From contig NZ_CP150900.1 in assembly GCF_038050405.1 (NCBI RefSeq), positions 3,596,001 through 3,660,000 on the forward strand: a stretch of 64,000 bases of DNA. Direction: 5' to 3'. The stretch is from Paraburkholderia sp. IMGN_8 (GTDB lineage Bacteria; Pseudomonadota; Gammaproteobacteria; Burkholderiales; Burkholderiaceae). Under the pieces are notes generated by a model, which saw only the letters and a program-made list of their open reading frames with translations, was not told where the DNA came from and ran no database searches. Made by a program: the position numbers and the translations under genes. Shown here piece by piece: positions 37,721 to 47,547 of this stretch (its first letter is position 1; each line of letters begins with the position of its first letter).

Positions 37721-38851
37721 TTATAGCCCCAATACCTCTTCGTAAAGCCCCCGATACGCATTCCCCAGCGCCGGTCCAGAAAACAGCCGCTCATACCGCT
37801 CCCGCGCCGCCGCCCCCATCCTCCACGCGAGCGCCTCATGCCGAACCAGCTCGTTGACCGCTGCGGCAAACTGCACAGGCGCCTCGGGCGGCACGACAAA
37901 ACCCGTCACGCCATGCTCGTTCACATAGGACGTGCCCGAACCCATCTCGCAGCACACCATCGGCTTGCCGAACATCTCGGCTTCGACCAGCACCATGCCG
38001 AACGCTTCCGAGCGCAAATGTGACGGCATGACCAGCGCACGGCAGCCGTTCAGCAACGCTACCTTTTCTTCGTGCGACACCTGCCCCGCGAATACGACGT
38101 TCGACGCGCCAACCCGTTTGGCAAGTGCGGTCAGACGCTCCATTTCCGGCCCGGAACCAGCAATGACAATTTTCGAAGCGATCGATGGCGCCGACTCGAT
38201 CAGCGTGTGAAGCCCTTTGTAGTACCTCAACACGCCCAACGCCAGAACGTATGGCTCGCTCCCAAGCGCAAGCCGATCCAGGCAATCAGGCGCAAAGCGC
38301 CCGAGTTCCGGATCATCACGGTAATCGATCATGCCCAGCGGAATAGCCTTCAGGCGTTGCTTGTCGACGACACTGGTCAGGATGGCACTGCTTTGCGCAT
38401 AGACCGGCGACGTCGCCACCACCGCCGACATCGCGCGCAAAGTCGAGCGCATCAACGGCCCGTACACATACCCAAGTGCCCGCTGGCGCACCACGTCCGA
38501 GTGGTAAGTCATCACTGCAGGCTTGTTAGCGCGGCCCAGCAGGTGCAGCACGTCCGCGAATGGCCAAGGGAAGTGGAAGTGCAAGACATCGGCCCAGTCC
38601 GCCTGCGCGCGGTACTGCCGCAGTGAGTCAAGCCCCCCAAGGTCGCACGAGGCGGGCGCCGCCCACGATCGCGAACGCGTGACGATGCCCTCTGGAAACT
38701 GGATGTCCCTCGGCACCGGATTGGGCGACAACGTGAAAATCCGCGGGTCGACACCGCAAGCCCGCGTAGAGAGGCTGATTTGCCTGATGGCCTCCTGCAG
38801 GCCGCCGGGCGGGTCCGGAAAATACGTGCGATAGATGTGGAGGACTTTCAT
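37721..38851 (-). CDS. Glycosyltransferase family 4
   Basis: 376 residues. A GT-B enzyme with MKVLHIYRTYFPDPPGGLQEAIRQIS at the acceptor domain, PYVLALGVLRYYKGLHTLIESAP and the motif LRSEAFGMVLVEAEMFGKPMV (E-x7-E variant) in the donor domain. It resembles WbdB/WbdC/WbpX-like mannosyl- or rhamnosyltransferases, consistent with the GDP-mannose and dTDP-rhamnose genes on the same strand, but donor choice is inferred. It is 160 bases downstream of the next GT gene and probably ends the 37721-47547 operon. Confidence 0.85.
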   Translation of the reverse strand: MKVLHIYRTYFPDPPGGLQEAIRQISLSTRACGVDPRIFTLSPNPVPRDIQFPEGIVTRSRSWAAPASCDLGGLDSLRQYRAQADWADVLHFHFPWPFADVLHLLGRANKPAVMTYHSDVVRQRALGYVYGPLMRSTLRAMSAVVATSPVYAQSSAILTSVVDKQRLKAIPLGMIDYRDDPELGRFAPDCLDRLALGSEPYVLALGVLRYYKGLHTLIESAPSIASKIVIAGSGPEMERLTALAKRVGASNVVFAGQVSHEEKVALLNGCRALVMPSHLRSEAFGMVLVEAEMFGKPMVCCEMGSGTSYVNEHGVTGFVVPPEAPVQFAAAVNELVRHEALAWRMGAAARERYERLFSGPALGNAYRGLYEEVLGL

Positions 38852-39011
38852 GCGGCCACCTGCGCCGCCGCTAGAGAAATGCTATCAAACGCCATTTTGT
38901 CGGCCATGGTCTTCAGATTTTTAAATGCGGGACACTCATTCGAGTGCGCCGCACAGTCACGCTTCGCGATTTCGTACCCTGCGGTACTCCTGCAGCCGCT
39001 TATGCAGTCGA

Positions 39012-40262
39012 TCACGCAGCCGCACCCAGCGAGGCCGGCTTGCCCGAACCATCTTGATCGCCGATGTGAAACGTGATGGTCAGCATCTTGTCGAGCCGCC
39101 GCTCCCACGTGTTGTCGCCCACCGCTTCACGAACCTCCGCCGCAGTCAGTTTGCCGCGCCGAAGCTGTTTCTCGATAGCAGCAACAAAGGCTTGAACATC
39201 ATCGCCGACTTCGAGACCCGCACGCGGTTCTTTCGCGAAGTCGAGCGGCGTCGACACCACCGGCAAGCCCGCCGCCAGGTACTCGAAAAACTTCATCGGG
39301 AACATCGAGTGGGTGTACTCGTTCAGCAAAGTCGGCAGCACGCCGACCTGCATGCCGCGCAAATACTGCGGCAAGCTCGGGTAGCTGCGATAGCCGAGCA
39401 GATGCACGTTGGGCAGACGCTCCAGTTGCGCCAACAGCTCGCTGCGCTGCCCTTCCCGCTGCTCGCCGATGATGATCCACTGCCATTCAGGCCGCGCCTC
39501 CGCGGTCTCCAGAAGCAACGGAAAGTCGATCTTGAAGTCGGACAGCACGCCGTGATACACGAGTCGCGGTTCGGGAATGGCCGCCAGCTCTGCAGGCAGC
39601 GGCCCTGCTTCGAGCGCCTGACCGAAGTGCGCATCGTCCACTACGTTGCCGAAGTAATGCGTGTTCCGGTTATACGGAAGGCACGTCTGCTGCAGCGATT
39701 TCGCGGTCGTGAAGACGGCTTCGCATTGCGCGAGCAGCGCTTTCTGCGCATTGTTGAACGCGGCGACATCGACGCCCGGAATCGCCGCGATATCGTCGAC
39801 GCAGTGATAAACGAGCGGCCCGCGCTCGAGCGTGGCGATCGCGTCCAGCATGAACGGATGGTAGGTCCACACGACCGGATCGACGAACCGATGCGCTTTC
39901 GCGAACCGGCTAACCGACCAGCGCAACAGCGCCTGATTCAGCGCACGCACAAGCGGCCAGTGATGCTTGGCCGGCACCATCAGCGGCGACAACACCCATA
40001 TGTTCTCGGCACGCCGCGGCGGCCCGATGACGAGCGACTGCATGCCGCGCCACAAGCGGCGCCACAAGCGAGCCCAGTCGCGCCCGCTGCCGACCTTCGG
40101 CGAACGGAAACCGACGCTCTCCACATACAGCACCCGCCAGCCGCGCGCGGCCAGAATGCTCGCGGTATGCTGCTTGTTCGTCCAATACGGTTCGTCCCAA
40201 TCGGCAGTCGAAAACAACACGGTGTCTCGTGCAGCATGCACAGTGTTCTCGCGTTCAACCAC
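39012..40262 (-). CDS. Glycosyltransferase, GT-B fold
   Basis: 416 residues from a GTG at 40262 preceded by GAGGTG; the start overlaps the end of wecB by eight bases. Donor-binding features are HSMFPMKFFEYLAAGLPVV and the earlier LVYHGVLSDFKIDFPLLLETA, with YHCVDDIAAIPG in the N-terminal domain, as in TuaH-like GT4 enzymes. The last ~15 residues (DQDGSGKPASLGAAA) look like an unstructured tail. A GTG at about 40241 is an alternative start. Substrate unknown; wecB next to it suggests a ManNAc-derived donor somewhere in this locus. Confidence 0.8.
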   Translation of the reverse strand: MVERENTVHAARDTVLFSTADWDEPYWTNKQHTASILAARGWRVLYVESVGFRSPKVGSGRDWARLWRRLWRGMQSLVIGPPRRAENIWVLSPLMVPAKHHWPLVRALNQALLRWSVSRFAKAHRFVDPVVWTYHPFMLDAIATLERGPLVYHCVDDIAAIPGVDVAAFNNAQKALLAQCEAVFTTAKSLQQTCLPYNRNTHYFGNVVDDAHFGQALEAGPLPAELAAIPEPRLVYHGVLSDFKIDFPLLLETAEARPEWQWIIIGEQREGQRSELLAQLERLPNVHLLGYRSYPSLPQYLRGMQVGVLPTLLNEYTHSMFPMKFFEYLAAGLPVVSTPLDFAKEPRAGLEVGDDVQAFVAAIEKQLRRGKLTAAEVREAVGDNTWERRLDKMLTITFHIGDQDGSGKPASLGAAA

Positions 40263-41376
40263 TGAACACCTCAACAGGCCGGCCCAGCAGGCTCTCGATA
40301 ATACGCTGCGACGCAAAGCCGTCGCCATACGGGTTCGCGCGATTGCGCAGTGCCTCCCGGCGCGCCGGATCGTCGAGCCAGCCAATCGCCGCGCTTTCGA
40401 TACTCTCCGCCGCCTGACCAGCGAGCGTCGCAAAGCCAGCGTCGACGCCTTCGCGCCGCTCAGTATGATTGCGCATCACGACGACCGGTACGCCGAAGGT
40501 CGGCGCTTCTTCCTGAATACCACCCGAATCGCTCACGACCAACGCACTGCGGCTGATCAGATAAAGGCTGGTCGGATAATCGACCGGCTCGATCAAAGCG
40601 AGGTTCGATATGCCGTCCAGTTCACGCAGCACGGGGCCGCGCACGGCGGGATTCAAATGCACCGGGAAGACCCAGCGGTAAGCGCTATAACGTTGGCACA
40701 GATCGCGCAGCACGCGGCAGATGCCTTGCAGCACCTCGCCGAAGTTTTCGCGTCGATGGCAGGTGACGAGAATGTGCTGCTTCTCGGCGCCTTGCCATTC
40801 CGGCAGCGGACTTTCTGGCGGCGTAGCGTCCCAGCTTTGGCGTACTGCCGCAATCGCATCGACCACCGTATTGCCCGTGACAACGATCTTTTCCGCTGCA
40901 ATCCCTTCGCTCAGCAGATGCTGGCGCGCCAGCTCGGTGGGTGCGAAATGCAGTGCCGTGATGCGGCTCAGCAAACTGCGATTCGCTTCCTCGGGGAACG
41001 GGCTCGCCAAATCGCCGGTGCGCAATCCGGCTTCGACGTGTCCAACCGGAATCCCGCGATGAAACGCCGCGAGACCGGCGCAAAACGCCGTAGTCGTATC
41101 GCCTTGCACGATCACCCAATCGGGACGCACCTGCTCCAGCACCCGATCGAGCGCGGCCAACAGACGCGCCGACAATGCGTTCAGCGATTGCCCCGGGCTC
41201 ATCGTGTCGAGCGTGATATCCGGTTCGATGCCGAAGAATGCGAGCGCCTGCGCGGCCATTTCCTTGTGCTGGCCGCTCGCGCAAACGATGGTGTCGACTT
41301 CGGCGCGCAAGGTCCTCACGACCGGCGCCAGCTTGATGACCTCGGGCCGCGTGCCCATCACAACCATGACTTTCAT
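40255..41376 (-). CDS. wecB: UDP-N-acetylglucosamine 2-epimerase (non-hydrolysing)
   Basis: 373 residues. It has the N-terminal MKVMVVMGTRPEVIKLAPVV, VQGDTTTAFCAG, GHVEAGLRTGD and SDSGGIQEEAPTFGVPVVVMR, all diagnostic of the non-hydrolysing WecB/MnaA family that makes UDP-ManNAc from UDP-GlcNAc in the cytoplasm. The length is standard (about 370-380). The ATG at 41376 overlaps the deacetylase stop (ATGA). No wecC dehydrogenase is visible in the window, so the product may be used as UDP-ManNAc. Confidence 0.95.
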   Translation of the reverse strand: MKVMVVMGTRPEVIKLAPVVRTLRAEVDTIVCASGQHKEMAAQALAFFGIEPDITLDTMSPGQSLNALSARLLAALDRVLEQVRPDWVIVQGDTTTAFCAGLAAFHRGIPVGHVEAGLRTGDLASPFPEEANRSLLSRITALHFAPTELARQHLLSEGIAAEKIVVTGNTVVDAIAAVRQSWDATPPESPLPEWQGAEKQHILVTCHRRENFGEVLQGICRVLRDLCQRYSAYRWVFPVHLNPAVRGPVLRELDGISNLALIEPVDYPTSLYLISRSALVVSDSGGIQEEAPTFGVPVVVMRNHTERREGVDAGFATLAGQAAESIESAAIGWLDDPARREALRNRANPYGDGFASQRIIESLLGRPVEVFSG

Positions 41377-42950
41377 AGTAATGGCTTCCCGGCCTCGACT
41401 TGCACGTGAGCGCCGCGAAACTCGACGCCAAGTGCCAAAGGCGCGGCGTCGCCAGACGGAGTCTGGATACGGAACACGCCACCCTCTTCGATCACCTGCG
41501 TCAGCGATCTGAACTTGAGAAAATCGAGCGCCACTTCTTCGTTCATGAAGAGCGGTTTTTGAGCCTTGCTCCTGATGTACTCGATGAATTTTTCGTGAGC
41601 GTCGATGCGCACCGCCTCGTTCGGCCAGCCGTACCAGTAGCGCTCCGAGAACGGATGATCGAGGTAGCCGAACAGCGTGTTGGTGGTGTAGGCGTAGTCG
41701 AAGGCCTGCTTGAAGATGGCGAGCGGGTCGCCCTCCTTGAGCATGCAATCGCCGTGCAGCATGCACTGCTGGCTGTGTCCGATGAAGCCTGCCGGCAAAC
41801 CGGCAAGCGCGCCGCCGCGCGACGTCAGAAACTCCGGATCGTTGCGGATGATCCCGCCGATGCAGCCTTCGTAGCCGGCATCGGCAAGGCCGCGCATCGC
41901 GTACGGCGGCGACTGGTGAAACGGCGACACGGCATAACGCACCGGGACGCCCGTCGCCGCTTCGAGCAAGGTCGCCGATTGCATCCCTTCCGCGAGGGCA
42001 TTGTCATAGCTGCCACCCCAGTTCGGCGCATGCGTCGCCGTGTGCGACAGCACCGCGCCCTGTTGCCGGTCGGTCAGCACCTCACGAAGAATGCCGTGAT
42101 GCTCCGTGCGGCTCAGGTTTTGCGTGTGAACCGCTAGCGTGAACGGTACGCCCAAGCGCTGATAGGCTTGCCACAGCGGGCGCGCCGATTCGACATCTTC
42201 GTCGCAATCGAGCCGCGAAGTGATCGCGGCGTCGTAGCCCCATGGCAGCTCGCTCAATACCGGCTGACACGGCAGCGCGTCCGGCCGATGGCCAGATAGG
42301 AATTGTTCGACCGTGCGCCATTCGAACGAATCGCACGGGCCGACCGCCCGGTTGAACCACAGCACACTCGACGCGCCGATGTCCCACAGCGCGGCGTACG
42401 AGAACTGCCGCTCCCCGGCCACGAAAACTGCTGCGAGTTCGGCTTCGGCGGGCACCTGAGCCGCCTGCGAGACCGCCCAGATCGAGTCGTCGCCGCGAAT
42501 CGCGCCGAAGCCCAAGTTGTTCCACTCGTCGGTGAAATCGAAACGCTCGAACGGGCGATGCCACGGCTGGCCGCCCAGCTTCTGCGCCAACGCGCCATAG
42601 CACACCACCGCCGTGCTCTCGCGCGCTTCGCCCGACGGCGCCGAGGCGCTGCGGCTCGCGGCCGCCAAGCCGGCCGGCCAATCCTTCGCCTGATAACGCA
42701 GATAGTCCGCGAGCGCTGCCGGCATCCGGCCGAACACGACTAGCTTGCGAGGCCGGGCGCGCAACCATGCGATCAGGTCCGCGCTCCACCCGTCCTGCAC
42801 GTCGACGGCGAACACCACGTCTGGCGCCATCGAGCGCAGTGTGCTGCGCGAGATCGCTTGCGCCTGGGTTGCGCTGACGGAGCGCTGCACGGCCGCCAGC
42901 ACATATTGGCCGGCCTCTGCCGACGCGTCCGAGAACAGAATTCCAATCAT
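41373..42950 (-). CDS. Polysaccharide deacetylase (NodB-homology) with long N-terminal domain
   Basis: 525 residues. The first ~240 residues are of unknown fold. The NodB-like part begins near residue 243 with TSRLDCDEDVESARPLW (catalytic/metal Asp region), then HTQNLSRTEHHG, VLSHTATHAPNWGGSYDNAL (metal-binding His-x3-His) and a C-terminal GYLDHPFSERYWYG segment that supplies a late His. Such enzymes remove N-acetyl groups from glycans. It overlaps both neighbours by ATGA and sits beside an AMP-ligase-like gene, suggesting a deacetylate-then-acylate step. Confidence 0.8.
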   Translation of the reverse strand: MIGILFSDASAEAGQYVLAAVQRSVSATQAQAISRSTLRSMAPDVVFAVDVQDGWSADLIAWLRARPRKLVVFGRMPAALADYLRYQAKDWPAGLAAASRSASAPSGEARESTAVVCYGALAQKLGGQPWHRPFERFDFTDEWNNLGFGAIRGDDSIWAVSQAAQVPAEAELAAVFVAGERQFSYAALWDIGASSVLWFNRAVGPCDSFEWRTVEQFLSGHRPDALPCQPVLSELPWGYDAAITSRLDCDEDVESARPLWQAYQRLGVPFTLAVHTQNLSRTEHHGILREVLTDRQQGAVLSHTATHAPNWGGSYDNALAEGMQSATLLEAATGVPVRYAVSPFHQSPPYAMRGLADAGYEGCIGGIIRNDPEFLTSRGGALAGLPAGFIGHSQQCMLHGDCMLKEGDPLAIFKQAFDYAYTTNTLFGYLDHPFSERYWYGWPNEAVRIDAHEKFIEYIRSKAQKPLFMNEEVALDFLKFRSLTQVIEEGGVFRIQTPSGDAAPLALGVEFRGAHVQVEAGKPLL

Positions 42951-44329
42951 GCAGTCACCACGTGGCGAAATTTGGCCCGGCTGCCGACGCGCACCAGATC
43001 GTCGTGTCCAACGTAGGCAATCGTGAAAGCGTCCTGCCAGAAGTGACGCAGCTTGCTGGTCGTTTCTTCCGCATTGACCGACGGCTCAAGTACGATCCGC
43101 AGTGTCGGCGGCGTGGTTCGCAGATCGATCTGGAACTCCTGAATCCCGCCGACGCGATGGTCGAGCATGTCCTGAATATGGTGCGTCGGGTGCGCCACGC
43201 CGTTGATCGGCACGACGTCATGAATCCGTCCGACGACATTCGTCAGGAAGAAACCCTTGTCGGTCTCTTCCACGCGTGCAAGATCACCCGTCGCGTAGCG
43301 GATCAACGGCATCAGCCGGTTACGGAAACCCGTGAATACGAGTTCATGCGCACCGTCGGGATTGCCTTCAGACAGGCGGCTCTCCGGCCACCCTTCCGAT
43401 TCAAGAATCTGGAAACCGCCCTCGTGCCCATCGAGTTCGTAGGCCATCACGCCAAGCTCGGCGAGACCATAGCGATCGATCACGCGGCAACGCAACGCCG
43501 ACGCAATCATTTCGCGTGCATGCGGCTCGAGCAATTCGCCGCTCGACTCGAACACCGCGAATGCTTTGCCGCCGCCGTACTTGCGCTGCACATAGCAGGC
43601 GAGCGCATACATCGTCGACGGATGCGAGTGCGCCAGATACGGTTTGCGACGCTTGAGCGTCTGCCACATTTCTTCGAGACCTTGATCGTCGATGCGATCG
43701 AAGAAAATGTTGCTGCGATTCATCGCGAAGCATTTGAAGTCTTCACGCGACGGCCATTCCGGAATCACCTGATCCGGGAAGCGACAGGCAAAGTGCAGTT
43801 CAGAGCGATGGCGCAGCTTGCCGATCCGTTCGCGCGCGTAGGACGTGACGGCCGACGAATAATCTGCGCCTACCTGATCGTAGTAGATCGTGGTCGACAG
43901 TCCGGTCGAGCCGCCGGTCTTGCACGCGTGATGCTGGCCCGCTTCGAGCGGCCCCGACAGCAAGCGCGGCCCCTGCTCACGGATGATGTCCTTGGTCAGA
44001 TAGGGGAGCTCTTCCAGATAGCGCGGGTCCTGCTTGACCTTCGCCGGATCGAACTGCTTCGCCTGAAACAGGTCGCGGTAATACGGCACTTGCGCACCGG
44101 CAAATTCGAGGATGCTGGCCAGCCGGTCGAGCGCGATGCGGCGACGCTCCGGCATCGGCAGCACATAGTGCTGCCGCAACTCTTCGATCTTCGGACGGAC
44201 GCTGCGCTTTTCACGGCTCTCAGCAATCGGATAGGCGATATAGCCACCCGCGAAGCCCTTGAGCGTGCGAAACGGCTGTCGCACCAGCAAGGACTCGGAG
44301 TAGCGCAGAAATGGATGATTAGCTCGCAT
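42947..44329 (-). CDS. AMP-forming ligase-like protein (PaaK/CapK family)
   Basis: 460 residues. The ATP-binding signature KTGGSTGLSTTIYYDQ (about residue 125), YGLAELGVMAYE and RYATGDLARVEE identify the adenylate-forming superfamily, in the subgroup found in capsule and LPS loci (CapK/PaaK-like). These are thought to activate an acid or amino acid for attachment to a glycan, but biochemical roles are poorly defined. The start at 44329 is used; an upstream frame to 44476 lacks family character. It is translationally linked to the deacetylase gene (ATGA). Confidence 0.85.
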   Translation of the reverse strand: MRANHPFLRYSESLLVRQPFRTLKGFAGGYIAYPIAESREKRSVRPKIEELRQHYVLPMPERRRIALDRLASILEFAGAQVPYYRDLFQAKQFDPAKVKQDPRYLEELPYLTKDIIREQGPRLLSGPLEAGQHHACKTGGSTGLSTTIYYDQVGADYSSAVTSYARERIGKLRHRSELHFACRFPDQVIPEWPSREDFKCFAMNRSNIFFDRIDDQGLEEMWQTLKRRKPYLAHSHPSTMYALACYVQRKYGGGKAFAVFESSGELLEPHAREMIASALRCRVIDRYGLAELGVMAYELDGHEGGFQILESEGWPESRLSEGNPDGAHELVFTGFRNRLMPLIRYATGDLARVEETDKGFFLTNVVGRIHDVVPINGVAHPTHHIQDMLDHRVGGIQEFQIDLRTTPPTLRIVLEPSVNAEETTSKLRHFWQDAFTIAYVGHDDLVRVGSRAKFRHVVTA

Positions 44330-44530
44330 GAAATTCGAACCTTGTTGCGCCTGTGTGGCTTCCGCCGGCCGCGCTGCGGCAGATTCGCGAGCGCTTTGGG
44401 CGGCACTGTTGGATTGAGCAGGAAGCCTCGCTACGAACCGAAGGTCAGCGCCCGCATCCCACCTGTCTGAACGCACGCACCGGGCAGTCCTGCGGTCATA
44501 CGACCGGGTCCGGCATGCCCGTTTGCGGAA

Positions 44531-45307
44531 TTAGTGCGGCAACTGCGCCGAGTGGCTGACCAGCGGCGCTTCGCTCACTTGCGGCGCGATGATCGGTTCG
44601 TCGGCGATCATCTTGCCGTGCTCCATGGAAATCTTGCGATTGCACACCCGCGCCACCAGCGACGGATCGTGCGACGCAACCACCAGCACCGAGGCCTTAC
44701 CAACCAGACTCTCGAGACGCTCGGCTGCCTTGATGCTGAACTCCGCATCGCCGACGCTGAGCCACTCGTCCATGATCAGGATGTCGGCTTCGACGCTGGT
44801 CGAAATCGCGAACGCGAGACGCAGCATCATCCCGCTCGAATAGGTCCGCACCGGCAGATTCAGGTAGTCGCCCAATTCGCTGAAATCGGCGATCTCGTCA
44901 ATCTTGCCGCGAATGCGCGCCGGCTTCAGGCCGTCGAGAATACCGCGCAGATAGATATTCTCGAAGCCGGTTGCATCCGGGTCGAGGCCCATCGACACGT
45001 CCAGCAGCGAAGCAATCTTGCCATGCACCTTGAGCTCGCCGCGCACCGGCGCGTACACGCCCGACAGCGTGCGCAGCAGCGTTGTCTTGCCCGACCCGTT
45101 GTGACCGATCAGACCGACGCGGTCGCCTTCGGTGAAACTGAAGCTGAGGTCGTCGATCGCTTTGACAATCGCATGACGACCCGCATCCTGGCCGATCCGG
45201 CCACCCGTCGTGAGATTGAGCACCGCCTTTTTCAGTGAGCGATGGGAGTTCTCGTAAATCGGAAATTCGACGGAGATGTTACGAGCAACAATCGATGAAG
45301 AACTCAC
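44531..45307 (-). CDS. wzt: O-polysaccharide ABC transporter ATP-binding protein
   Basis: 258 residues from GTG 45307. Walker A GHNGSGKTTLLRTLSG, signature YSSGMMLRLAFAIS and Walker B ADILIMDEWLSVGD are intact. It lacks the long C-terminal carbohydrate-binding domain of E. coli O9a Wzt, so export probably does not depend on recognition of a capped terminus (KpsT/O-antigen short type). It couples with Wzm, four bases upstream in the same operon, to move undecaprenyl-PP-linked polysaccharide to the periplasm. Confidence 0.92.
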   Translation of the reverse strand: MSSSSIVARNISVEFPIYENSHRSLKKAVLNLTTGGRIGQDAGRHAIVKAIDDLSFSFTEGDRVGLIGHNGSGKTTLLRTLSGVYAPVRGELKVHGKIASLLDVSMGLDPDATGFENIYLRGILDGLKPARIRGKIDEIADFSELGDYLNLPVRTYSSGMMLRLAFAISTSVEADILIMDEWLSVGDAEFSIKAAERLESLVGKASVLVVASHDPSLVARVCNRKISMEHGKMIADEPIIAPQVSEAPLVSHSAQLPH

Positions 45308-45311
45308 AATA

Positions 45312-46130
45312 TCAAAGCCAGTAAGGAACGCGATTACGGAAACGTTTCATCAGGAATTGCGCGAAGGCAAAACCCACGATCAACAAACCGATCGACCAGG
45401 CCCACGATTCCCAATGGGTCGGCCGGCCAGTCAACGGCGCACGCACCGTTTCGATCAGGTGGTAAAGCGGGTTGTATTCGGCAACCCAGGCACGGTCCTT
45501 CAGAATTTCGGGTGACCACATGACCGGCGTGAAAAAGAACACCACCTGAATCAGATTGGTCACGATCGGCGGAATATCGCGAAAGCGCGCGCAGAGCACG
45601 CCGAGCGTTACGCCGAGCCAGACGCCGTGGAGCAGCAGCATGGCTAGCGCAAGCGGAACCAGCAGAAACTCCCAACCGGGCCAACGCCCGAAGATGAGCA
45701 GCAGGACTACAACCACCGGCAAGCTGTGCAGCAGAATTACAAAATTGCGCCACGCGATCCGGCACACGTGAACGGTGAGCGGTAGGCGAATTTGCTTGAT
45801 GAGATACGCCGCTCCAATGAAGGCTATACAGCCTTCATTGGAGACCGCTGCAAGATAAGCCCAAATCACCAGACCAACAGCAAGGTAAGGCAGATAGTCG
45901 GAAATTTCCTGGTGGAGCAACGTGGAATACAGCGCCCCAAGCACCACGACCATGATGATCGTACTCAACGTAAACCAGAACGGCCCGAGCACAGAGCGGC
46001 GATAGCGTTGACGGATGTCGTGCCAGCCAAGCGTGCCCCATACCCGCACTGCTTTCATGCCGACGAACAGATCGTCGGTTTCGGTGTGGCGGGTCAGGTC
46101 TTCCGTATCGTTGATAAAACTAATATCCAT
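45312..46130 (-). CDS. wzm: O-polysaccharide ABC transporter permease
   Basis: 272 residues with about six membrane segments and the ABC-2 motifs WHDIRQRYRRSVLGPFWFTLST near the N-terminus and MWSPEILKDRAWVAEYNPLYHLIETVRAPL toward the end, characteristic of Wzm/RfbA-type permeases. The ATG at 46130 lies one base past the manC stop; upstream in-frame codons would overlap manC. Pairs with the ATPase encoded at 44531-45307. Confidence 0.92.
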   Translation of the reverse strand: MDISFINDTEDLTRHTETDDLFVGMKAVRVWGTLGWHDIRQRYRRSVLGPFWFTLSTIIMVVVLGALYSTLLHQEISDYLPYLAVGLVIWAYLAAVSNEGCIAFIGAAYLIKQIRLPLTVHVCRIAWRNFVILLHSLPVVVVLLLIFGRWPGWEFLLVPLALAMLLLHGVWLGVTLGVLCARFRDIPPIVTNLIQVVFFFTPVMWSPEILKDRAWVAEYNPLYHLIETVRAPLTGRPTHWESWAWSIGLLIVGFAFAQFLMKRFRNRVPYWL

Positions 46131-46131
46131 C

Positions 46132-47547
46132 TCAAGTACGTCCGTAAATGTCTTCAAAGCGGACGATGTCATCTTCGCCCAGATATTCGCCGCTCTGCAC
46201 TTCAATCATCACGAGCTCGACTACGCCCGGATTCTCGAGGCGGTGCTTGTGACCGGCCGGAATATAAGTCGATTCATTGGTCGATACGAAGAACTCCTGC
46301 TCTCCGTTCACGACCTTGGCCATCCCGCTGACCACCACCCAATGCTCATTGCGATGATGATGCATCTGCAAGCTGAGACTCGCGCCCGGCTTGACCTCGA
46401 TGCGTTTGATCTTGAAGCGCGGGCCTTCTTCAAGCACCGAATAAGTACCCCACGGCCGATGCACTGTGCGATGCACCTTATACGTCTCGTGACCACGCGC
46501 CTTCAGTTCGGTAAAAATCTGCTTGACGTCCTGAGCCCGGTCCCGGTCCGCGACGAGCAGCGCATCAGGCGTGTCGATGACGATCAGATTCTCGATACCC
46601 ACTGCGCCGATAAGCCGGTCGCCGCCACGCAAGTAGCAGTTCTTCACGTCGAGCAGCAACGCTTCACCTTCCACGCGATTGCCGCTGCCGTCCGGCGGCG
46701 AGAGATCGCTGAGTGCCGTCCACGAACCGACATCCGTCCAGCCGATGTCACAGCGCACCACCGCGGCGTGTTCGCACTTCTCCATCACCGCATAGTCGAA
46801 CGACACTTCCGGTACAGCACCGAAACTCGCGGGTTCGAGACGAATCTGCGCGCCGTCCTTACCCTCAGCAGACGGCGACTGTGCCATGCACTCGGCAGCC
46901 GTACTGAGAATCTCAGGACAATGCAGTTGCATCTCCTTCAGGATCGTGCCTGCGGTAAAGCAGAACATGCCCGAGTTCCACACGAATTTGCCGGAGGCGA
47001 GATACTCGCGAGCCTTCTCGAGCGACGGCTTCTCGACAAAGCGCACCACGGTTTCGCCATCCGCCTCGATATAGCCATAGCCAGTCTCGGGCGTATCCGG
47101 ATGCATGCCGAAGGTGACCACCTTGCCCGCCTGCGCAAGCTTCTTCGCCGCCTCGACGGCCGCGGCGAACGCCTGCTGGTCGGCAATCAGATGATCGGCG
47201 GCCAGTACCAGCATGACCGTCTTGTCGCCATGCACTTTCGCCGTGTGCAACGCCGCCGTCGCGATCGCCGCGGCCGTATTGCGGCCAAAGGGTTCAAGAA
47301 TGAACGAGGTTGCACAGCCTTTCGCGTTCACCTCGCGGAAATCGTCTTCGGTCTTGAAGAACAGATCGCGGTTCGTTACCGTGAGCACTTCTTTCACGCC
47401 AGGCAGCGCGACCGCCCGCAAGAAAGCCTTCTGCAGCAGGCTCTCGCCATCCGCAAGACGGATGAATGGCTTCGGATGCGATTCACGCGAAACCGGCCAG
47501 AGCCTCGACCCCGCTCCGCCACAAAGGATGATCGGTAACAAACTCAC
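46132..47547 (-). CDS. manC: Mannose-1-phosphate guanylyltransferase / mannose-6-phosphate isomerase
   Basis: 471 residues, bifunctional. The nucleotidyltransferase part has ILCGGAGSRLWPVSRESHPKP and FVEKPSLEKAREYL; the C-terminal cupin (PMI) part, from about residue 330, contains RPWGTYSVLEEGPRFKIKRI and LSLQMHHHRNEHWVVVSG. It makes GDP-mannose from the mannose-1-phosphate produced by the mutase encoded at 2098. It is first in the minus operon ending with the GT at 37721. Confidence 0.95.
   Translation of the reverse strand: MSLLPIILCGGAGSRLWPVSRESHPKPFIRLADGESLLQKAFLRAVALPGVKEVLTVTNRDLFFKTEDDFREVNAKGCATSFILEPFGRNTAAAIATAALHTAKVHGDKTVMLVLAADHLIADQQAFAAAVEAAKKLAQAGKVVTFGMHPDTPETGYGYIEADGETVVRFVEKPSLEKAREYLASGKFVWNSGMFCFTAGTILKEMQLHCPEILSTAAECMAQSPSAEGKDGAQIRLEPASFGAVPEVSFDYAVMEKCEHAAVVRCDIGWTDVGSWTALSDLSPPDGSGNRVEGEALLLDVKNCYLRGGDRLIGAVGIENLIVIDTPDALLVADRDRAQDVKQIFTELKARGHETYKVHRTVHRPWGTYSVLEEGPRFKIKRIEVKPGASLSLQMHHHRNEHWVVVSGMAKVVNGEQEFFVSTNESTYIPAGHKHRLENPGVVELVMIEVQSGEYLGEDDIVRFEDIYGRT

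Noticed and set aside
42962..44470. 502-codon plus-strand frame opposite the AMP-ligase-like gene
   Set aside because: Composition typical of reverse-frame artefacts (Arg/His-rich) and no start or ribosome binding site.
46015..47538. 507-codon plus-strand frame opposite manC
   Set aside because: Long only because of GC-rich reverse frames; manC on the other strand has complete bifunctional motifs.
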